A stretch of DNA of 64,000 nt. Origin: Linum tenue. Lineage: Eukaryota; Streptophyta; Magnoliopsida; Malpighiales; Linaceae. This document shows positions 44,289 through 58,727 of the stretch, one piece after another (position 1 is the stretch's first letter; each line of letters starts with the position of its first letter). The stretch covers positions 4,494,937 through 4,558,936 of the forward strand of contig CAMGYJ010000009.1 in NCBI GenBank assembly GCA_946122785.1, given 5' to 3'. Below the pieces are notes generated by a model. It ran no database searches, had not been told where the DNA came from, and saw nothing but the letters and a program-made list of their open reading frames with translations. The translations under genes were made by a program, and so were the position numbers.

Positions 44289-46905
44289 TTATGATATGCT
44301 TTCTGTCGGGCCAATCGACAATAATAAGAAAGACAACGATAAGTAAAAAAGTAAAAAATACAGGAATTTACTTGGTTTACTAACACAACATGTGTTAGTT
44401 ACTCCATGAGCACAAAGAGAGCCAACTTTACTATATTTGAGAAGATTACAGATTACAAAGGAGTACGAGAAACATATATAGTACTTCTCCAACGTCCTAA
44501 CCCTAATCCAACCTGGTAAGGAATAAGGTTACATATCAGGCCCATAGCATAATTCCAAATTTGTACAAGCCCATACACCGATTCAAGTCACATAAACAAT
44601 CTCCACCTTGACTTGAATCCTCCACCTGAAATCTCTAATGTACTCTGATTCTCCTCTCCATCCTGCCTCTAATGATCCTGAAGGCGGATCGTCCACTCAG
44701 GAAATTCAACAATTCCAAGCAGTATTGAAACTTGCAATGCGAAACCGACTTTTTGAACATATCAACAGGATTAACGGCAGTGTCCACCTTTAGCACCTCT
44801 ATCCTCTTCTATGTACTCAAAAAATGATACCTCATAATTCACATCGATGTGATTAGTCCTCTCATATGATGGACTTGATCATTGGCCAAACATATTTCAG
44901 TCAAACTGTTACAATACACTACTGTCTGATCGTGATGTAGACCCATATCACTAACCAGCCCCTTCAACCATATTTCCTCCTGGGCAGATTCGGTCAGCAC
45001 CATGTACTGTGCGTTTGTGGTAACCAAAGTAACCGTCGACTGCAACGTTGCCTTCCATCTCACCACAGAACCTCCAAGAGTGAATACATAACCAGTCATT
45101 GATCTCCTTATGTCAAAATCTCCAGCATAATAAAAATATGAATATCCTATATCTTTTCCAAAACTAATTCCAAGGTGCACCATGAATATGCTGACAACAC
45201 TAACAACATGTGCAAGGTCGGATCTAGTGCATACTATAGTGTCACATCAAACTACCTACTGCACTAGCAGATGAGACTCGAGCCATGTACCCCTTCTAGC
45301 TTCTGATTGTGGTGCATACTCTGAGGATAGATGGATATTTTAAGCACTAGGAGTATTTAAAGGCTTTGCCGAAGACATGCCAAACTTGGACAATATCTTC
45401 TGCACGTAGCTCTTTTGTGACAGGAAAAGCTTATTCTGATACCTTTTTCTATAAATCTCAATACCCAAAATCTCTTGAGAATCTCTCAAATTCTTCATCT
45501 CAAACTCAACACTAAGAAGCCCCTTTAACCTCTAGACATCACACTTCGGCTTCGCTGCAATGAGCATATCATCTACATACAAAACCAGATATCTCATCGA
45601 ATCATTACCAGCCTTGCTCTGATATACACAATAGTCATATGGACTTCTAGTGTAATCTAACTCAAACATATATATGTCAAACCTCGTGTAACACAACCTC
45701 TGAGATTGCTTAAGTCCATACAATGACTTCTTCAACTTACAAACATAATCTTATTTTCGTAGAATATGGAACCAATCTAGTTGAGTCATATAAATTTCTT
45801 CTTCCAAATAGGAAAACTGTCTTCACGTCCAGTTGTTCAAGATCCATGTCCTGATGTGCAATTATTGCTAGTAGCACCCTGATTGACGTATGTCTAACAA
45901 CTAGAGAGAAGGTCTCATTGTAATCAACACCTTCTTTCTGCATAAAGCCTCTTGCAACCAACCGAGCTTTAGATTTAATTCCCTCTGCAGATGACAGTCC
46001 TTCCTTCTTCTTGACGATCCACTTGTTTGTAACAATCTTCCTTCCCTATGGTCATCTGACAAGCTTCCAATTCTGATTCATGTTAGGGGATTCCATATCA
46101 TCTCCCATTGCGGTAAGCCACATAGTAGTTTTTCCACATGACACGACTTCTTTGTAGGATACTGGCTCACCCATATCCACTTCTTCAACAACCTGAAAGG
46201 CATAAACGAGCCATATCCTTACATCCATACCTCGTCGAAGGTATCCCTACACATGTTCTCCTCTGTATACTGGAAGCTATAGACGATTGAGCCTGTGCAC
46301 TGGACTCTAACGATTCTGGATTATCAGAAACATCCAAATATTAATATTCTCCATCTTGGTGCCGAAACTTGCTTTCCTTGAGAGTTTGTAGCTCCACCTA
46401 TTTATCAATATTCATGCTATCTTCTACAATAATAGCATTCTACATGGGGTTAAACATTGATTTTCCATCAAATATCACATTTCTACAGAGTATAACTCTA
46501 GGCTCATAAGGTGACCAGACTCGGTATCCCATAAATCCATCCCCAAAACCTACAAAAAATACCCTTCTTAGCTCTTGGATTTAATTACCCTCATCCACAT
46601 GATAGTAAACAGGACAACCAAAAACTTCTACTAAAGAGTAATCAATAGTCTTACCATACCACACCTCATAAAGAGTTTGACACTCGATATCTGTGTGAGG
46701 TCTGCGGTTTATAAGATAGCATGCCATGTTCACTGCCTCTGTCCATAACCTTCTCTCTAGTCTGGCATTAGAGAACATGCACCTTTTTGCCTCTGATTTT
46801 TTTTTTTATTCTTTTGATATGCAACGCCATTTTGTTGCGGAGTGTCTTTAACAGTCTGATGATGGGTAATACCTTCATCCCTTCAGACTCCGTTGAACTA
46901 CAAAA
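44289..46905 (-). pseudogene. 5'-truncated, decayed Ty1/copia element
   Basis: On the minus strand, fragments of the same kind of polyprotein as at 18389 appear in order: integrase (46581-46905, LYEVWYGKTIDYS), reverse transcriptase (45532-45960, LYVDDMLIA), RNase H (44839-45183, [16 protein letters not shown]), then a 3' LTR at 44289-44598 starting TGTTTATGTGACTTGAATCG. Gag, protease and the 5' LTR are missing, and many frameshifts and stops separate the pieces. Its LTR is alignable to the 323-bp LTR of the young element, so both are one family at very different ages. Confidence 0.88.
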
Positions 46906-49900
46906 CTACAAAAATCTTGTCCACGCAAACCTTGAGTAATTATTGAAAGAAAAAAATTAATTATGAATTTTATGTTCTCATGTAAATATTGGTCTTGAAT
47001 TGTTTTTATCACCCTCCCTTTTGTTCCCTTTCTTTGAATCTCATCCATCAAATAGAGTCATTCATAAATTTCCCGGTCTTATTATATTGGGCAAACCAAT
47101 GAAGACAGAAGAGATACAAAGTGCCGGCAAACTCACAACACTAATCAACGATAATCACACATTCACATCAAACATTTAATCCTGGTTATAACAACATTTG
47201 ACCCAACTCTAGCGTCTTTGTACATATATAAATATAACTAACTAACCTGCAGCGGTCTAGTTATGTTCAACCTTAATTATCTTGTGTTCATCAATCGAAA
47301 TTTTGAACAATATATAACTTGTGCCTTTGTGCTTTAAAATAGTAACATAATCTTTTTAATTGCACTGCACAACTTATTCCTTGTGATCATAAAAAATTTA
47401 TTTGTAATATCATAAATAAGCTAAATCCAGAGTATAGATAATGAATGTATTTATAGATCAGCATGACCATTGTGTAGATACAAAGTGGGCTGTTTATCAA
47501 ATCTAACATAGTATCCCTGCTTTATTCCTTTCTTTAACTCCTTTTGATGGATTATTCTCCATTTCTCTAATCTATTTGATTTTCATAATCGCAATCCGAT
47601 TCCTATGAATTCTTGACCTAATTAAATAAGAAATAAAAGAAGGTTCAGAAGACTATAAGCTAGGGTTTGGAGCGTCCGTGGGAAGAAAGAAAATCTGAAA
47701 AAGACTTGGGTGGGGCCGGACCGCTGTTGCTACCATCAACTAATAACAACAACTTGCCCCCATCCACCCGCTTGCTTGCACCTAATCAATGAAAACGATT
47801 TGTCCCATTAATTAAAAACCCTAAATGACGATATCAAAAGCTTAATTATTGTGAACACACATCACTAGGGTTTATTTGTTTTTGATCCAAGGGAGGCTAT
47901 GGAAAAGAAAAAGAGAAGGGAATAACAAAGAATCGGTAGGTGGTTGCACAAGCTCGTCTTAGAACTCGAAAAGGATAGATTAGATCGTATTTCGAGAGTC
48001 CGTGTTGCAATCAATTTTTTTAATCCACTTTGCAGTAAGCGAGGATGAGTATATGTGTTCACCAGTTACTGTTCCAAAAAATTATTCAAGCGCTTTTTTG
48101 ACTTACTAGCGAGATTAGTAGATGATGTAATTCTTAATGAGAATTTAGTTATGAGTATTGCTTTTGTCGATTTGACAGGTCATTTCTAAATGAACGCTAT
48201 CCAACTATACTTTGTTTATGGTGGTTAAGTTTTCCCCTCTCTCTGTCAAATTTTTATAATAACCCTAACATATTTGGCCAAAAGAGGTTTGATATGGTAA
48301 TGGTGGACGTGGTATCATGATTGAACAAGCTCAAAAAGCCTCCAATTAAAAACTGTCCTAATTATAACTCCATCTTAATTTGTTCGGATAGCCAGCCAGC
48401 CCGCCACCATTAACACGTTTAGTTACGCTACACGAAATACATATTATACGAAACTTAATTTCCGTTGATTAATTAAGTGAGATGTTGTTATTATCATTAT
48501 CATAGTAATTAAACACATAACCCTAGCTAGCTAATACAACCACATTATAAGCAAAAAAAATAAAAAAAACCGTTGTTCGTCACTCTCGTCCGCCTTTGCT
48601 TGAACACCCCACTCCCCCTCTTTCTTGGATTAATGGTTTAAAATTGGATCAATTAATAAAACAAAAATATTATTTAAATATTACTTGAGTAATTTCGTTA
48701 CGATTTATTTATTAATATGGTCGAGATTCCCAAGACTAATTTGTCGTTAATTTGGTAGGACAAACTCCATAACGACGGCCAAAATTCACAAAGCGGGGAA
48801 AATATTTATTGTGTGTGTATAGTCGCATAAACAATGAACTTGTTTTTATTTAGAAGTATTTTGGCAAAAGAACAATTTACTAGTCACTTCCAAGAATAGT
48901 TGATTTACCTGTAACCTTAAGTGCATGATGTTTTCTTCTGGGAAAGGTGGTATAATTACAATATGGCCCAAAATCATATGGAATTTGACAATTTAATATT
49001 GATGAGTGTACAGAAAATGGTGAAGATTGTTTAGAGGGCGCGATGATATGATTTTTTTTTAATATTTACTACATTCTAATTTCGAATATGGATTAAGTCT
49101 ATGTCAAATCAAAATGTAAGGCATCATGTTTTTGGTAAACAGATGTAAGAATCGTTATTTCGTACTTAGGGTATGACAGGTGTTCATTTTCACATTCCTT
49201 GACGATAAAATTTTCTAAATCACCTAAATTATTGTCAGGAATGAACTTAGGATATATAGCCTAAAAAAGACAACTATAATATTTGAGAAAATTTTCAGTT
49301 AGCTTGCTATTTTGATGAAAACACATCAAACTTTTCATTGCTTTTTTTATATAATAAAATGTATTCATCCAATACGAAAGGTTTATTATACAACATGAGC
49401 ATCATTTTTTTTTTTTTTGCCAATAGAAACTCGTAACCACGAGAAGTTATAGTACGTCCCTAATGATCGAACCCACATACAAAAATCAAAAGAAACACAC
49501 TCATTCAGATACAATGATAAAGCTTTCCTTATCACACTGTGGGCAGGTCCATTTAGACTCCTCTGTTTGCATAGCGACATTTGCACTAATAATTAGATTA
49601 TTTCTCATAGTAAAGCACCTCTAGTCGCCTCTCATTCTTGTCCCGAATTTACCTTATGTGTAATTACTTGAACATCACCTTGAATCTCAATCTCTAGCAT
49701 GCCCTCTGAATATTCTTTAGAATTTGATTGACGGGTATTGATGAAATTGAAGTTGACTTGATGATATATCCGTATATGAAACTCTCCAACTCTAATACGT
49801 TAGTAACCCATATATACGAAAAATGAACTAATCTAGTGATACTATCGTTAGTGTTCAACCTGGAGCTCTCAGATTCAGATATTTTAAGTAATCATCAACA

Positions 49901-51426
49901 TTGAAAACAAACATGTATCATCATTATAATAAAATAAAAAATGGTACCCATATAAAAACGGCCATTCAATTTTTAACCCTAGTACTTTTGGTACTCCATA
50001 TCTCATTTACTTAAAAATTAAACTATTATTATACACATGTATACATTTGAGCAATGGAAATAATTAAAATATTTGGAAAAAACCATACTTAATTTAAATG
50101 TTGCTAATCAATGAGAATCTTTTGACCCCATCACACTATCATAATTTTATATATTCCAAATCAAAAATTCAGAGCTCAGGGCATGGTATGGTGTGTATAT
50201 TATATTCATCTTAAGATAAGACATTACATTAATTAATTGACTCTGCTTAACTAGATTTTGATCTCAAAACAGAAAATATTTTATCTTAGTTACGTTGGCT
50301 CAATATTTCTATTATTAATAAGCTAGCTAAGGATAACAAGCATCTTATTCACGCGGTACGAGTAGAAGGGGGGAATCTCGATGTCAATATCTAATTGACA
50401 TTGTTATTAATTACTTTCTTAATCGTAATGGCCAACCTCTAATCTTTCTCTAAACAAATGAGCATCAAGGAACATGTATGTACACTAAGTTGATAATTAA
50501 CAAAGAGCTAGCAAAAGATGATTTAAAACCCTTTAGTTTTCCCATTATTTCTTTTGAGAAACCTAACCACTTTTACAGTAATGGATGACAGTACCCGGCC
50601 AGATCCCCTATAAAGTTATTAATAATGTCAGAGGTTTTGCGTTTGAGTAATCTTAATAATGAAGTTTTTCTTTCGAAAGAGTGTTCATATATCCCAGTTT
50701 AATCGATGATGTGTAGTTGATCATTACATGGTGTGGCGCAGAAGTATTTGCAACGAAGGAGGAGATTCGGTACGAGCATATTGTATGATATGATTATGGA
50801 TAAAAAAAAACTTAATGATACTAATATGAAACAAACAAATAAGTTCAGAATAGATGTGATAACATTGTGTATTATATTGTAAAATGAGCCTCTTGACTCT
50901 TGAGTACTTAAAACATCCAAAAACCAATTGTTTTCACCAGATGCAAAGGCAAAAGGATAGCAACAAAACCATATTAAACAAATGAAAAACCAAAACAAAT
51001 GTTGTTAAAAACTTTTCAAAGCTTGTGTGTATTGTATTGGTGTGTATGAGAGAGGGAGAGAGTGACTGCATTTTCAAGTATTCTTTTGTCTCCTCTTGAT
51101 TTCTTCCCTTTCTTTTCCCACTACTCTCTCCTTCTTCCTTCTCCCCCTTTTCCTCTACACTCCTCCCATGGCTTTCTTGAGCTCCCAACTTTCCCTTTCC
51201 TTATATTAAAAGTCTTCAACACATAGTTTATCAAACAATCCAATCCCCAAATAAACAATCTCAATAGCCCAAAAACAAAGGCAAGATATTCACTTCAATC
51301 TTGTTCTTGCCATCTCTTCTTTCCCACCCCTTAATTTTTATTTGGGTTATTAAAATCTTTCTTACCCTTTTAGTACTCCTCTTTTTTTTTAATCCTCAGC
51401 TTCAAGCTTTTGATGCTCTTGTCCTC
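46906..51426. other. Long AT-rich intergenic stretch and AHL promoter
   Basis: No gene, RNA gene or transposon end was recognised in 46906-51000. The region 51000-51426 is pyrimidine-rich; CTTATATTAAAAG near 51199 is a plausible TATA element about 225 bp before the AHL start. Confidence 0.5.
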
Positions 51427-52350
51427 ATGGCCGGTCTGGATTTAGGCACAACTCCTCGTTTCATCCACCACCAGCTCCACCACCACCACCACACCCCCGA
51501 TCTCCACCTCCAGAACCCTTCCTCCGCGGGGAACGATAGTCCCCACCATCAACACCATTACCTGCACGATCTGAATCGTGCAGGCGGTGCTGGTGCTGGA
51601 GACTACGGACTAGTCTTACAGGCTGGTGGTGGGGGTGGTGGTGGTCTGTCCTTCCTAACCGAGACCGACCACCACCACCAGCATCATCCTCGTCCCGACG
51701 ACGAGGATGGCGGGGACGACGAGCCTCCACAGGGGAGCCACGGCGGCGGCGGCGGGGTGGCTACACGGAGGCCACGTGGCAGGCCGCCCGGGTCGAAGAA
51801 CAAGCCGAAGCCGCCGGTGATCATCACGAGGGAGAGCGCCAACACCCTCCGGGCCCACATCCTCGAGGTCGGCAGCGGGTGCGACGTGTTCGAGTGCGTG
51901 GCCAGCTACGCCCGGCGGCGGCAGCGCGGGATCTGCGTGCTGAGCGGGGCCGGGACGGTGACGAACGTCAGCATCCGTCAGCCGGCGGCTGGACCGGCCG
52001 CGGAGGCGGGGATCGGGAAGCTCCACGGGACGTTCGAGATCCTGTCGCTGTCCGGGTCGTTCCTGCCGCCTCCGGCGCCTCCCGGAGCGACCAGCCTGGC
52101 GATCCTGCTGGCCGGAGGGCAGGGGCAGGTGGTCGGCGGGACGGTCGTCGGCGAGCTGATCGCTGCCGGTCCGGTCATCGTCATCGCCGCTTCTTTCACC
52201 AACGTGGCTTACGAGCGGCTGCCGTTGGAGGAGGAAGAGGAGGACGGTGGTGGAGCTGCTGCTGCTGCTGCGGCGGCGGCGGCAGGGTTGCCTTTCCTTA
52301 ACTTGCCGGTGGAGGGATGGAGCGGCGGCGAGGGAAGAGCTCCGTATTGA
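51427..52350 (+). CDS. AHL: AT-hook motif nuclear-localized (AHL) protein, intronless, 307 aa
   Basis: One AT-hook of the R-G-R-P type lies at 114-130 ([17 protein letters not shown]), and a PPC/DUF296 domain at about 136-268 begins LRAHILEV and contains [15 protein letters not shown] and [21 protein letters not shown]. This is clade-A (type I) AHL architecture, and the lack of introns fits that clade. AHLs bind the minor groove of AT-rich DNA, form trimers through the PPC domain and repress growth genes. The core hexapeptide usually given as GRFEIL reads GTFEIL here (201-206). The N-terminus is His- and Gly-rich, and the C-terminus has a poly-Ala run (277-286). I chose the ATG at 51427 because MAGLDLG is a usual opening and no ATG is needed upstream. 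Confidence 0.94.
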   Translation: MAGLDLGTTPRFIHHQLHHHHHTPDLHLQNPSSAGNDSPHHQHHYLHDLNRAGGAGAGDYGLVLQAGGGGGGGLSFLTETDHHHQHHPRPDDEDGGDDEPPQGSHGGGGGVATRRPRGRPPGSKNKPKPPVIITRESANTLRAHILEVGSGCDVFECVASYARRRQRGICVLSGAGTVTNVSIRQPAAGPAAEAGIGKLHGTFEILSLSGSFLPPPAPPGATSLAILLAGGQGQVVGGTVVGELIAAGPVIVIAASFTNVAYERLPLEEEEEDGGGAAAAAAAAAAGLPFLNLPVEGWSGGEGRAPY

Positions 52351-52406
52351 TGAATTTTATGTGTCTGTGTGTGTGTGAAAATTTGATCCAAAAAGGTCTC
52401 CTCTCA

Positions 52407-52440
52407 TTCTTCTTCTTCTTCTTCTTCTTCTTCTTCTTCA
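52407..52440. repeat. (CTT)n microsatellite in the AHL 3' region
   Basis: About eleven TTC/CTT units, roughly 60 bp after the stop codon, so probably transcribed in the 3' UTR. Confidence 0.95.
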
Positions 52441-54451
52441 AATTGTTAAGTGGTTGTGGTTTGTTTTGGTTAGGGTTTAGAGAATTTCTAATTCCTCTTT
52501 TTTGTTGAGTTCTTTAGTGTACTTCTTGTGAAGAAATTAATGTTAGTTGGGTTTCGATCGTTGAGATACTCTGATTCGGTACAATAAATAATTATCGTTG
52601 AATTTGTGATTTCGATCGAAACATCTGTGAAGGGTTTTACTTATAATTAGCAGCAGACGTATGGTTGCTGATATATGATGTATGGCTCTTTTTCAGGAAC
52701 AGCTAGCTCAAGAAATGAACTAGCTAGCAAGCTAGGGTTTCTGGTTGCTGAGATTTACTTATAATTAGCAGCAGACTTTTAGGTTATGAATTATTATGGG
52801 CAGTCTGACTATGTATTACCATTAATTCATGTTTAGGGCTTTCCATGGGTTTTCAGGGAGAGAATAAATATTGGCAGATTTTAGGGAATTGATTGCCAAG
52901 CTCCCATGTTTCTGCATTTACACATGATCATGTGATGAGTTTCCATGCCCATCAATGTCCCTTGTCAAGAACCCAGATTAGATTTTGATACTGAGTAAAC
53001 ATAATTTCATACTCGATCCTTCCTCTCGCGTATAATATTGACTGGATTTTAGCTTCAGAGCGTTGATCTAGTGAGAATTGGATGGAAAAAAAATATGCGA
53101 GTTAGAATGTTAAGGAGAATATCACCGACGACAGTAAAAATGAAAAGACGGCAATTATATTTTTTTTAAGTAGTTTCCTTCCTCCCTTTTGATATAGGGA
53201 TGGGGAGATAAATATACTGCTCTTGCTCTGTAGCAACTACATATTATTTGGATCAAAAGGTTATTACCTAGTTAATGAATAAAATTATATTGTACTTTTC
53301 ATGGGAGGTTAGGTAGCTACTTTCAGGAATGATAATCATCAACAACAACAACAAAGGGTAGCTAAATTTTATGTTTGTTTAAGTCACATATATATATATA
53401 TGTGTTTCAAATTAAGAATGATAACACGCATTTCATCTACTTTTGGTCTCATATATGCTCCAGTATTAATGTATACTTTGTTATATTCTAGTCCCAACAG
53501 AGATTCTATCTCTCATATTGGTACATCACATTTAAGAAAGTCTTTTTTTTTTATCCCAAGTAACTCTCACAAGTTATTAAAGAATGGGTTTGCAGGAAAA
53601 GGAATAGAAAATCATGAATTCGAACCTTGAATCTCCGGATTAAATCAACTGTACTACGCAAAATCAAACTTTTGTTTGCCACATTTCAGCTTGTCTTTGC
53701 GAATGAATGAGTTGATTCATAAGGTGATGAACTGTTATAACATATATAGGAATGCCTATCATCTTACATGCATGAAAGTAGCTCACTCCCTATTTTCAGA
53801 GGAAGAGATGATTGGTTAGTTATATGTGCACATATTCTAAACACATATATGGTTTTTGGGTAGTTGTTATTGTAATAAAAACTTCTGTTTTGCAACATAT
53901 ATATATATATACCTGGCTGAGTTCATTAATTTATGCTGTCAAATGTACCTACATGTCATATCATATGGTTGGTTACTAATTAATTAATAAGCTATGAAAG
54001 GTTGAGTTTTTTAGATATAATAAAATATGGACCATAGATTGGTTGTACGTTTTCCTCTTTGGTTTTATACAATAACATGTATAAAAGGTATAATTTAGAC
54101 CATATTTATGTACTAGTGCTAGGTATCATGGTGATCAAACGTGTCTAATATATAGAGCTTTCATACAGCTGCCCAACTCGTGACATAACAGGCTCTTTCA
54201 TTGGGAGTTCGGTTGCATATAGACTACCGTTCTTTATTATTGTCAGTTTTATATTGTTGTTGTTCCACCATGCCCTATAGACTTATATTGGATAAAAAAA
54301 ACGTGTCTAATGTACCGTTTCTTTGTGTATAATGTATATATAATATAGTATTATGGTGTAATCGTATGGGATTTGACCTAATGATTATGTAGGTAACTAG
54401 AAACTTGGCCAATGATCATAGAAATGTATACTAAAGAATCAAATGGCTATA
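52441..54451. other. Intergenic DNA downstream of AHL
   Basis: AT-rich. A 15-base phrase ACTTATAATTAGCAG occurs twice (near 52640 and 52757). Short (AT)n runs lie at about 53387-53402 and 53898-53911. No gene. Confidence 0.5.
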
Positions 54452-54459
54452 CATATATG

Positions 54460-55193
54460 CAAAGCAGTCAAAATCGGGATTTTGATCGTAAAATCGTAGG
54501 ATTTCAGGATTTTACATAGGGATTCCGATCCTGATTTTACTATAAAATCGGTGGACCTTAAAATCGTTTAAAATCGGGATTAAAATCGTTAAAATCGTAA
54601 AATCGTACCAAAATCGGGATTTAAATCCTATGAAAACAAAATAGGTGGTTATAGCAAATTTAAAAAAAGCGAAACTGCTTCGGCGGAAAGGGCAATGATG
54701 GTGATCTTCTCATATATTTTTCCTATTAAAATATATTTGAAAAGAAAAAAATAACAAAATGATGGCTCTATTAATCCCTTTCCCTTCGCCCTTTTGATTT
54801 CATCCGTATAACAATTGTCCTAATATTGTACGTATGTAAGAATTAAAATCATTATTAAATACTTAATTGATTAATGAATATAATTGTACCAATCCACTAG
54901 CATTAATTATTCGATTTGAGTTCATTTATTCTTAGTTTTAAATCACGATTAGCATATGATGTTGAAATTAACCGTGTTGGAGTACTACTTTGAATTAAAC
55001 TACCTAGATGAAAAACAAGAGCCAAGCCCCATGAGCTCTATCCGTTGTGTTATTAATGATTTACCTTATTACTTGTATTATATGTTAGTTTCAACAAGGA
55101 ACTTAAAATCCTACGATTTTACGATTCGATTTTACGATTCCGATTTTACCCTAGTTTTCGATTTTAGGTAAAATCCCGATTTTGACTGCTTTG
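54460..55193. mobile_element. hAT-type non-autonomous element, 734 bp
   Basis: The left end CAAAGCAGTCAAAATCGGGA is matched by the inverted right end (CAAAGCAGTCAAAATCGGGA). A perfect 8-bp duplication CATATATG lies at 54452-54459 and 55194-55201, the hAT length. Subterminal regions are crowded with AAAATCG/CGATTTT words on both strands, probably transposase-binding repeats. No transposase encoded. Confidence 0.88.
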
Positions 55194-55201
55194 CATATAT
55201 G

Positions 55202-57367
55202 CCAAATATAGATAGGCCAATGAGTTAAGACAGGCTGGAGTACTTACTTAAAGAATAAAGATAGTAGACATTGGTCCGGGTGACTGAACATTTCCAAAAA
55301 AACCTAGTTAGTGAAGCTTTGTTATAGACATATTAGTCGGTTCGATTTTATTATAACCCTAATCATTCATCCGGTTATCAGTTAACTATTAATCAATTTA
55401 CGCTCACAAATAACTGTATTGTTTATGATGGTCGGTTAATCGACTAACTGGTTAATTAACAAGTGATTCCTATCTGTTAGTCCGAAATAATTTATCGATT
55501 ATCTAGTAGTTTTTGAAAATTTCTCTTATTGGAATCTTTCGCTCTACCATCATCACCTCCAACGCACAAATGCAGAAGATTAACTCATATTTGACTCTAC
55601 ACTCCTACATTTTAGAGACAGGATTGAGAGGTTTCGATGTGGAGGTAGGTTAGAATTTGATTAGTGGCTCGGTCTTTGGAGAGAGGTAGCATTAGTGATT
55701 TGGGTTTGATTTGTTATTCCTATTGGGACTGAGAGAAGGAAGCGAAGAGAGGGATGAGAAGAGTGATAAGTGTGAACTGGTGAGGGAAGCTATTGATGGA
55801 ATAAATTGATGTGTGGTTTTTTCAATCTTTCCTCCAACGGAAGCCATCTAATCTTCCCAGACCAATCTTGATGCCTACATTGCAATCGAAAAGTTAGTGA
55901 TACTCTTTGCCTCTTTCAATTTTAGGGTTCACACATGGAGTAAATTGGAGAAAGAAGAAGCTCGGGTCCGAATGAGGAAGAGATTGTTCATTCAAAGCTA
56001 GAAGTTTTTTTTTGGGGGAGGGACATACCCTTTTGCGCATATAAACATATATATTTATATTCAATTAGTTGTTAGTTTATTAGTCGTTAACCGGGTATTT
56101 GACTCAGGATTAAACCAAAAGCCATTTCAGTCTATTGATAACAACACCACTAATTTATAATCGGTTAATGCTAATATAGTTACTGTCGATAATCGGTTAG
56201 TTTAATGGTGTAATTGCCAATCTGTCTATATTACCAGACTTTGCTATGTGAATTTTGGTACAAAATTTCCCCACTTTGGCAAGGATGGTTCAAATCGTTG
56301 TAACCTCAAAGATTATTTTGGTTTATGATGCCAATCATTGAAGGGAAGATTCCAGAAGAAATATAGGAAACCATAATGTAATAAAGAAGTTTTAAGGAAA
56401 CATAAAAATGGGGGAAAAGACAAAGCAAATGAAAAGGGAAATGTTTTTCTATTAACAAAATAATAAGTATATATATGTGGTGCGGGAATCATTAATCAAC
56501 CAAGGGTACGTTGATTAATGACCGGGTCTTATGCTGCCTTTAATAATTAGTGTATTAAATTAATCATCTAAATCTAATCCTCCTATATTTATGCACAATT
56601 AATACCATTAATTTTTGGATTCTTTTAGCAACTAGCTGTCATCTTTTCATTACCAACAACCAAAGATTATTTGTAATTTTTTTATTGGGCACACCAAAAC
56701 CTTTTAATTTTTTCCTACCTTGTGTTATATTTTTTTAATGCCCCCACCTTATTTGATCGCATGATTGACACAACAAATACATTAAACTAAACGTGCAACT
56801 TGAAAGTGGAAGCATTTCCGCACAACTTGTTACACATTTAATTAGTAGCCTTTGAATTTATGTTCCTTTACTAGGTTTCTTAAATTCGTGGGTGTGAGCT
56901 ATGAGTACATGTTGTATAGTATAAATACCATAACCAATATAGAAGTTGGAAGAGTCATTGATCAGGATCGAAATTGTCAATAATATAAAACATAACATAT
57001 TGTGAGATCTACATTCGCATGCATTTCATCAATTTGAGTTACTTAGATACCTTGATCCTTAACATATACGAAACTTGTTTTTTATATATAGTCACTACAA
57101 AGTCTATCGCCGAAATTTTGATCATGTGACTATAGTGTGTGACTGGATAATGTAAAATGTTTAACTTTAAATATGATTTGACAAACTTCTATTTCGGATG
57201 ATACATAACCAAAACTATTAATGTTATTTGTAATACCAATTAACCTAACGTATTATAAACTGGTGTTGTTCAAATATCGAATGATAAACCATAAAATACC
57301 AATGAAAAACAATAATAAAAAAAACATATCATAAAATTATAGATACTTGACTTTTATATACATCAAA
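55202..57367. other. Intergenic DNA with a possible hAT-like relic
   Basis: About 55320-56215 is bounded by clusters of CGGTTAAT/ATTAACCG and TTAGTCGGTTCG words in partly inverted order, enclosing a less AT-rich core. This resembles non-autonomous hAT subterminal sequence, but no target duplication was found. The rest is AT-rich with no gene. Confidence 0.35.
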
Positions 57368-57690
57368 CAGAGGAACTCCTTGCCTTACGGGAGGCGGTTC
57401 GTTGGTGCGTGTTGTATGGTCTTACGCGGGTTGTCTTTGTTGGGAATGCGAACGATGTCCTCGATAAGATAAGGCAAGAATGTGTTTCTGATGCTACAGG
57501 CGGGACGCGGTCCTAGCGGAGTTAGCAATTCTGCGTGGGTTCTTCCAGTCTTTTGATGTGGTATTTGTTGTACGGGATTGTAACAGGGCGTCTCATTTGG
57601 TGACGAAAGAGGCACTTTATTTATTCCCAAATTTAATGGGTTTTGATTTCACATCCTGGTTCAGTAAGATGTATGGACATACTTGATCTA
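57368..57690 (+). pseudogene. LINE RNase H-domain remnant
   Basis: The plus strand encodes ELLALREAVRWCVLYGLTRV, FVGNANDVLDKI and, after a shift of frame, a DCNRASHLVTKEALYLFPN stretch, all matching the RVT_3 domain seen intact at 59759. At least one frameshift near 57510 disables it. No poly(A) tail is visible. Confidence 0.7.
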
Positions 57691-58727
57691 TGTTTCTCGA
57701 TGACTCGAGTGATCTAATGATAAAATAAACAATGGTAGTGATCAACCAAATTAAATAATTGATAGAACACGACATTATTATGGTAAGGAAGAACAATAAG
57801 ACCATAAGAAAAATGAATCATCATGTACAACGAACCAAATATATTTATGTGTATGCTTCCCTTTATTAAGAATCTATCTTAGCTAGTGTATAATCTAACC
57901 ATATATATTGCAAACCAATTGATTAGTTAAATGAAGTCAACACCTACAATAATGGATTTAGTACAGTAAATTAATCTCACTGAATCGATCATCTCAAAGT
58001 AATAAATATTTTCAAATTCGAATGTTAACATTTTTTTTATCTCGATTTTGGCTGTTGTTTCCCTTTACTTGATCTTAACAAGTCTGCCTGTTGAACATCT
58101 TTGAGGGGCAATTTGACAAATTGTTAAGTCATGTGCAATATTTCGTTTTCTCTTGTTCCCACATGGTATGTAAATGATGCATTTGATGGACCTAATTTTG
58201 ACATTTGAGAATATAGAGCATGAATATGAAACATATTGGAGATTTCTAACTGAAAATTCCATCGGTAAATTAAACCTCCTCAACTCTAGCTATATTGTGA
58301 GTCTTGAACTCCATTTTGTAGGTATCCGGAGAGGTCAAAGAATGAGATTATGAACGGTCACATAGTCTAGCGGAAAATTGCAGATCCCATATTCGACCTT
58401 TATCGAGACCCGCTATGGTGTTTTCGGAAGTATTTGATGAAGATCCTAGCGGAGGGTCCAAATGGCTCAAGCAAGTGAACCCCATATTTGATCTCGCTCC
58501 GTCGACATCGCTCAAGCGGGGGTGTGCGTGTGTGCGTGAGAATATTACTGGGTTATTAACCACCCGCATGATTAGTTAGCTAACCCTATCACGATCTTAT
58601 TTCAAAAATGTAATTTACACTACTAATAATCACCCACATGCAGGATTAGTTTATCTCAAAAAGAATAGACCTAATTACGAAGAAAATAATCAAATGTTCT
58701 TAATTAATTTCACCCTAATAACCTAAC
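57691..58727. other. Intergenic DNA
   Basis: A GC-richer patch at 58330-58570 includes GGGGGTGTGCGTGTGTGCGT. It looks unlike its surroundings and may be a retroelement relic, but no terminal repeat pair was found. No gene. Confidence 0.4.
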
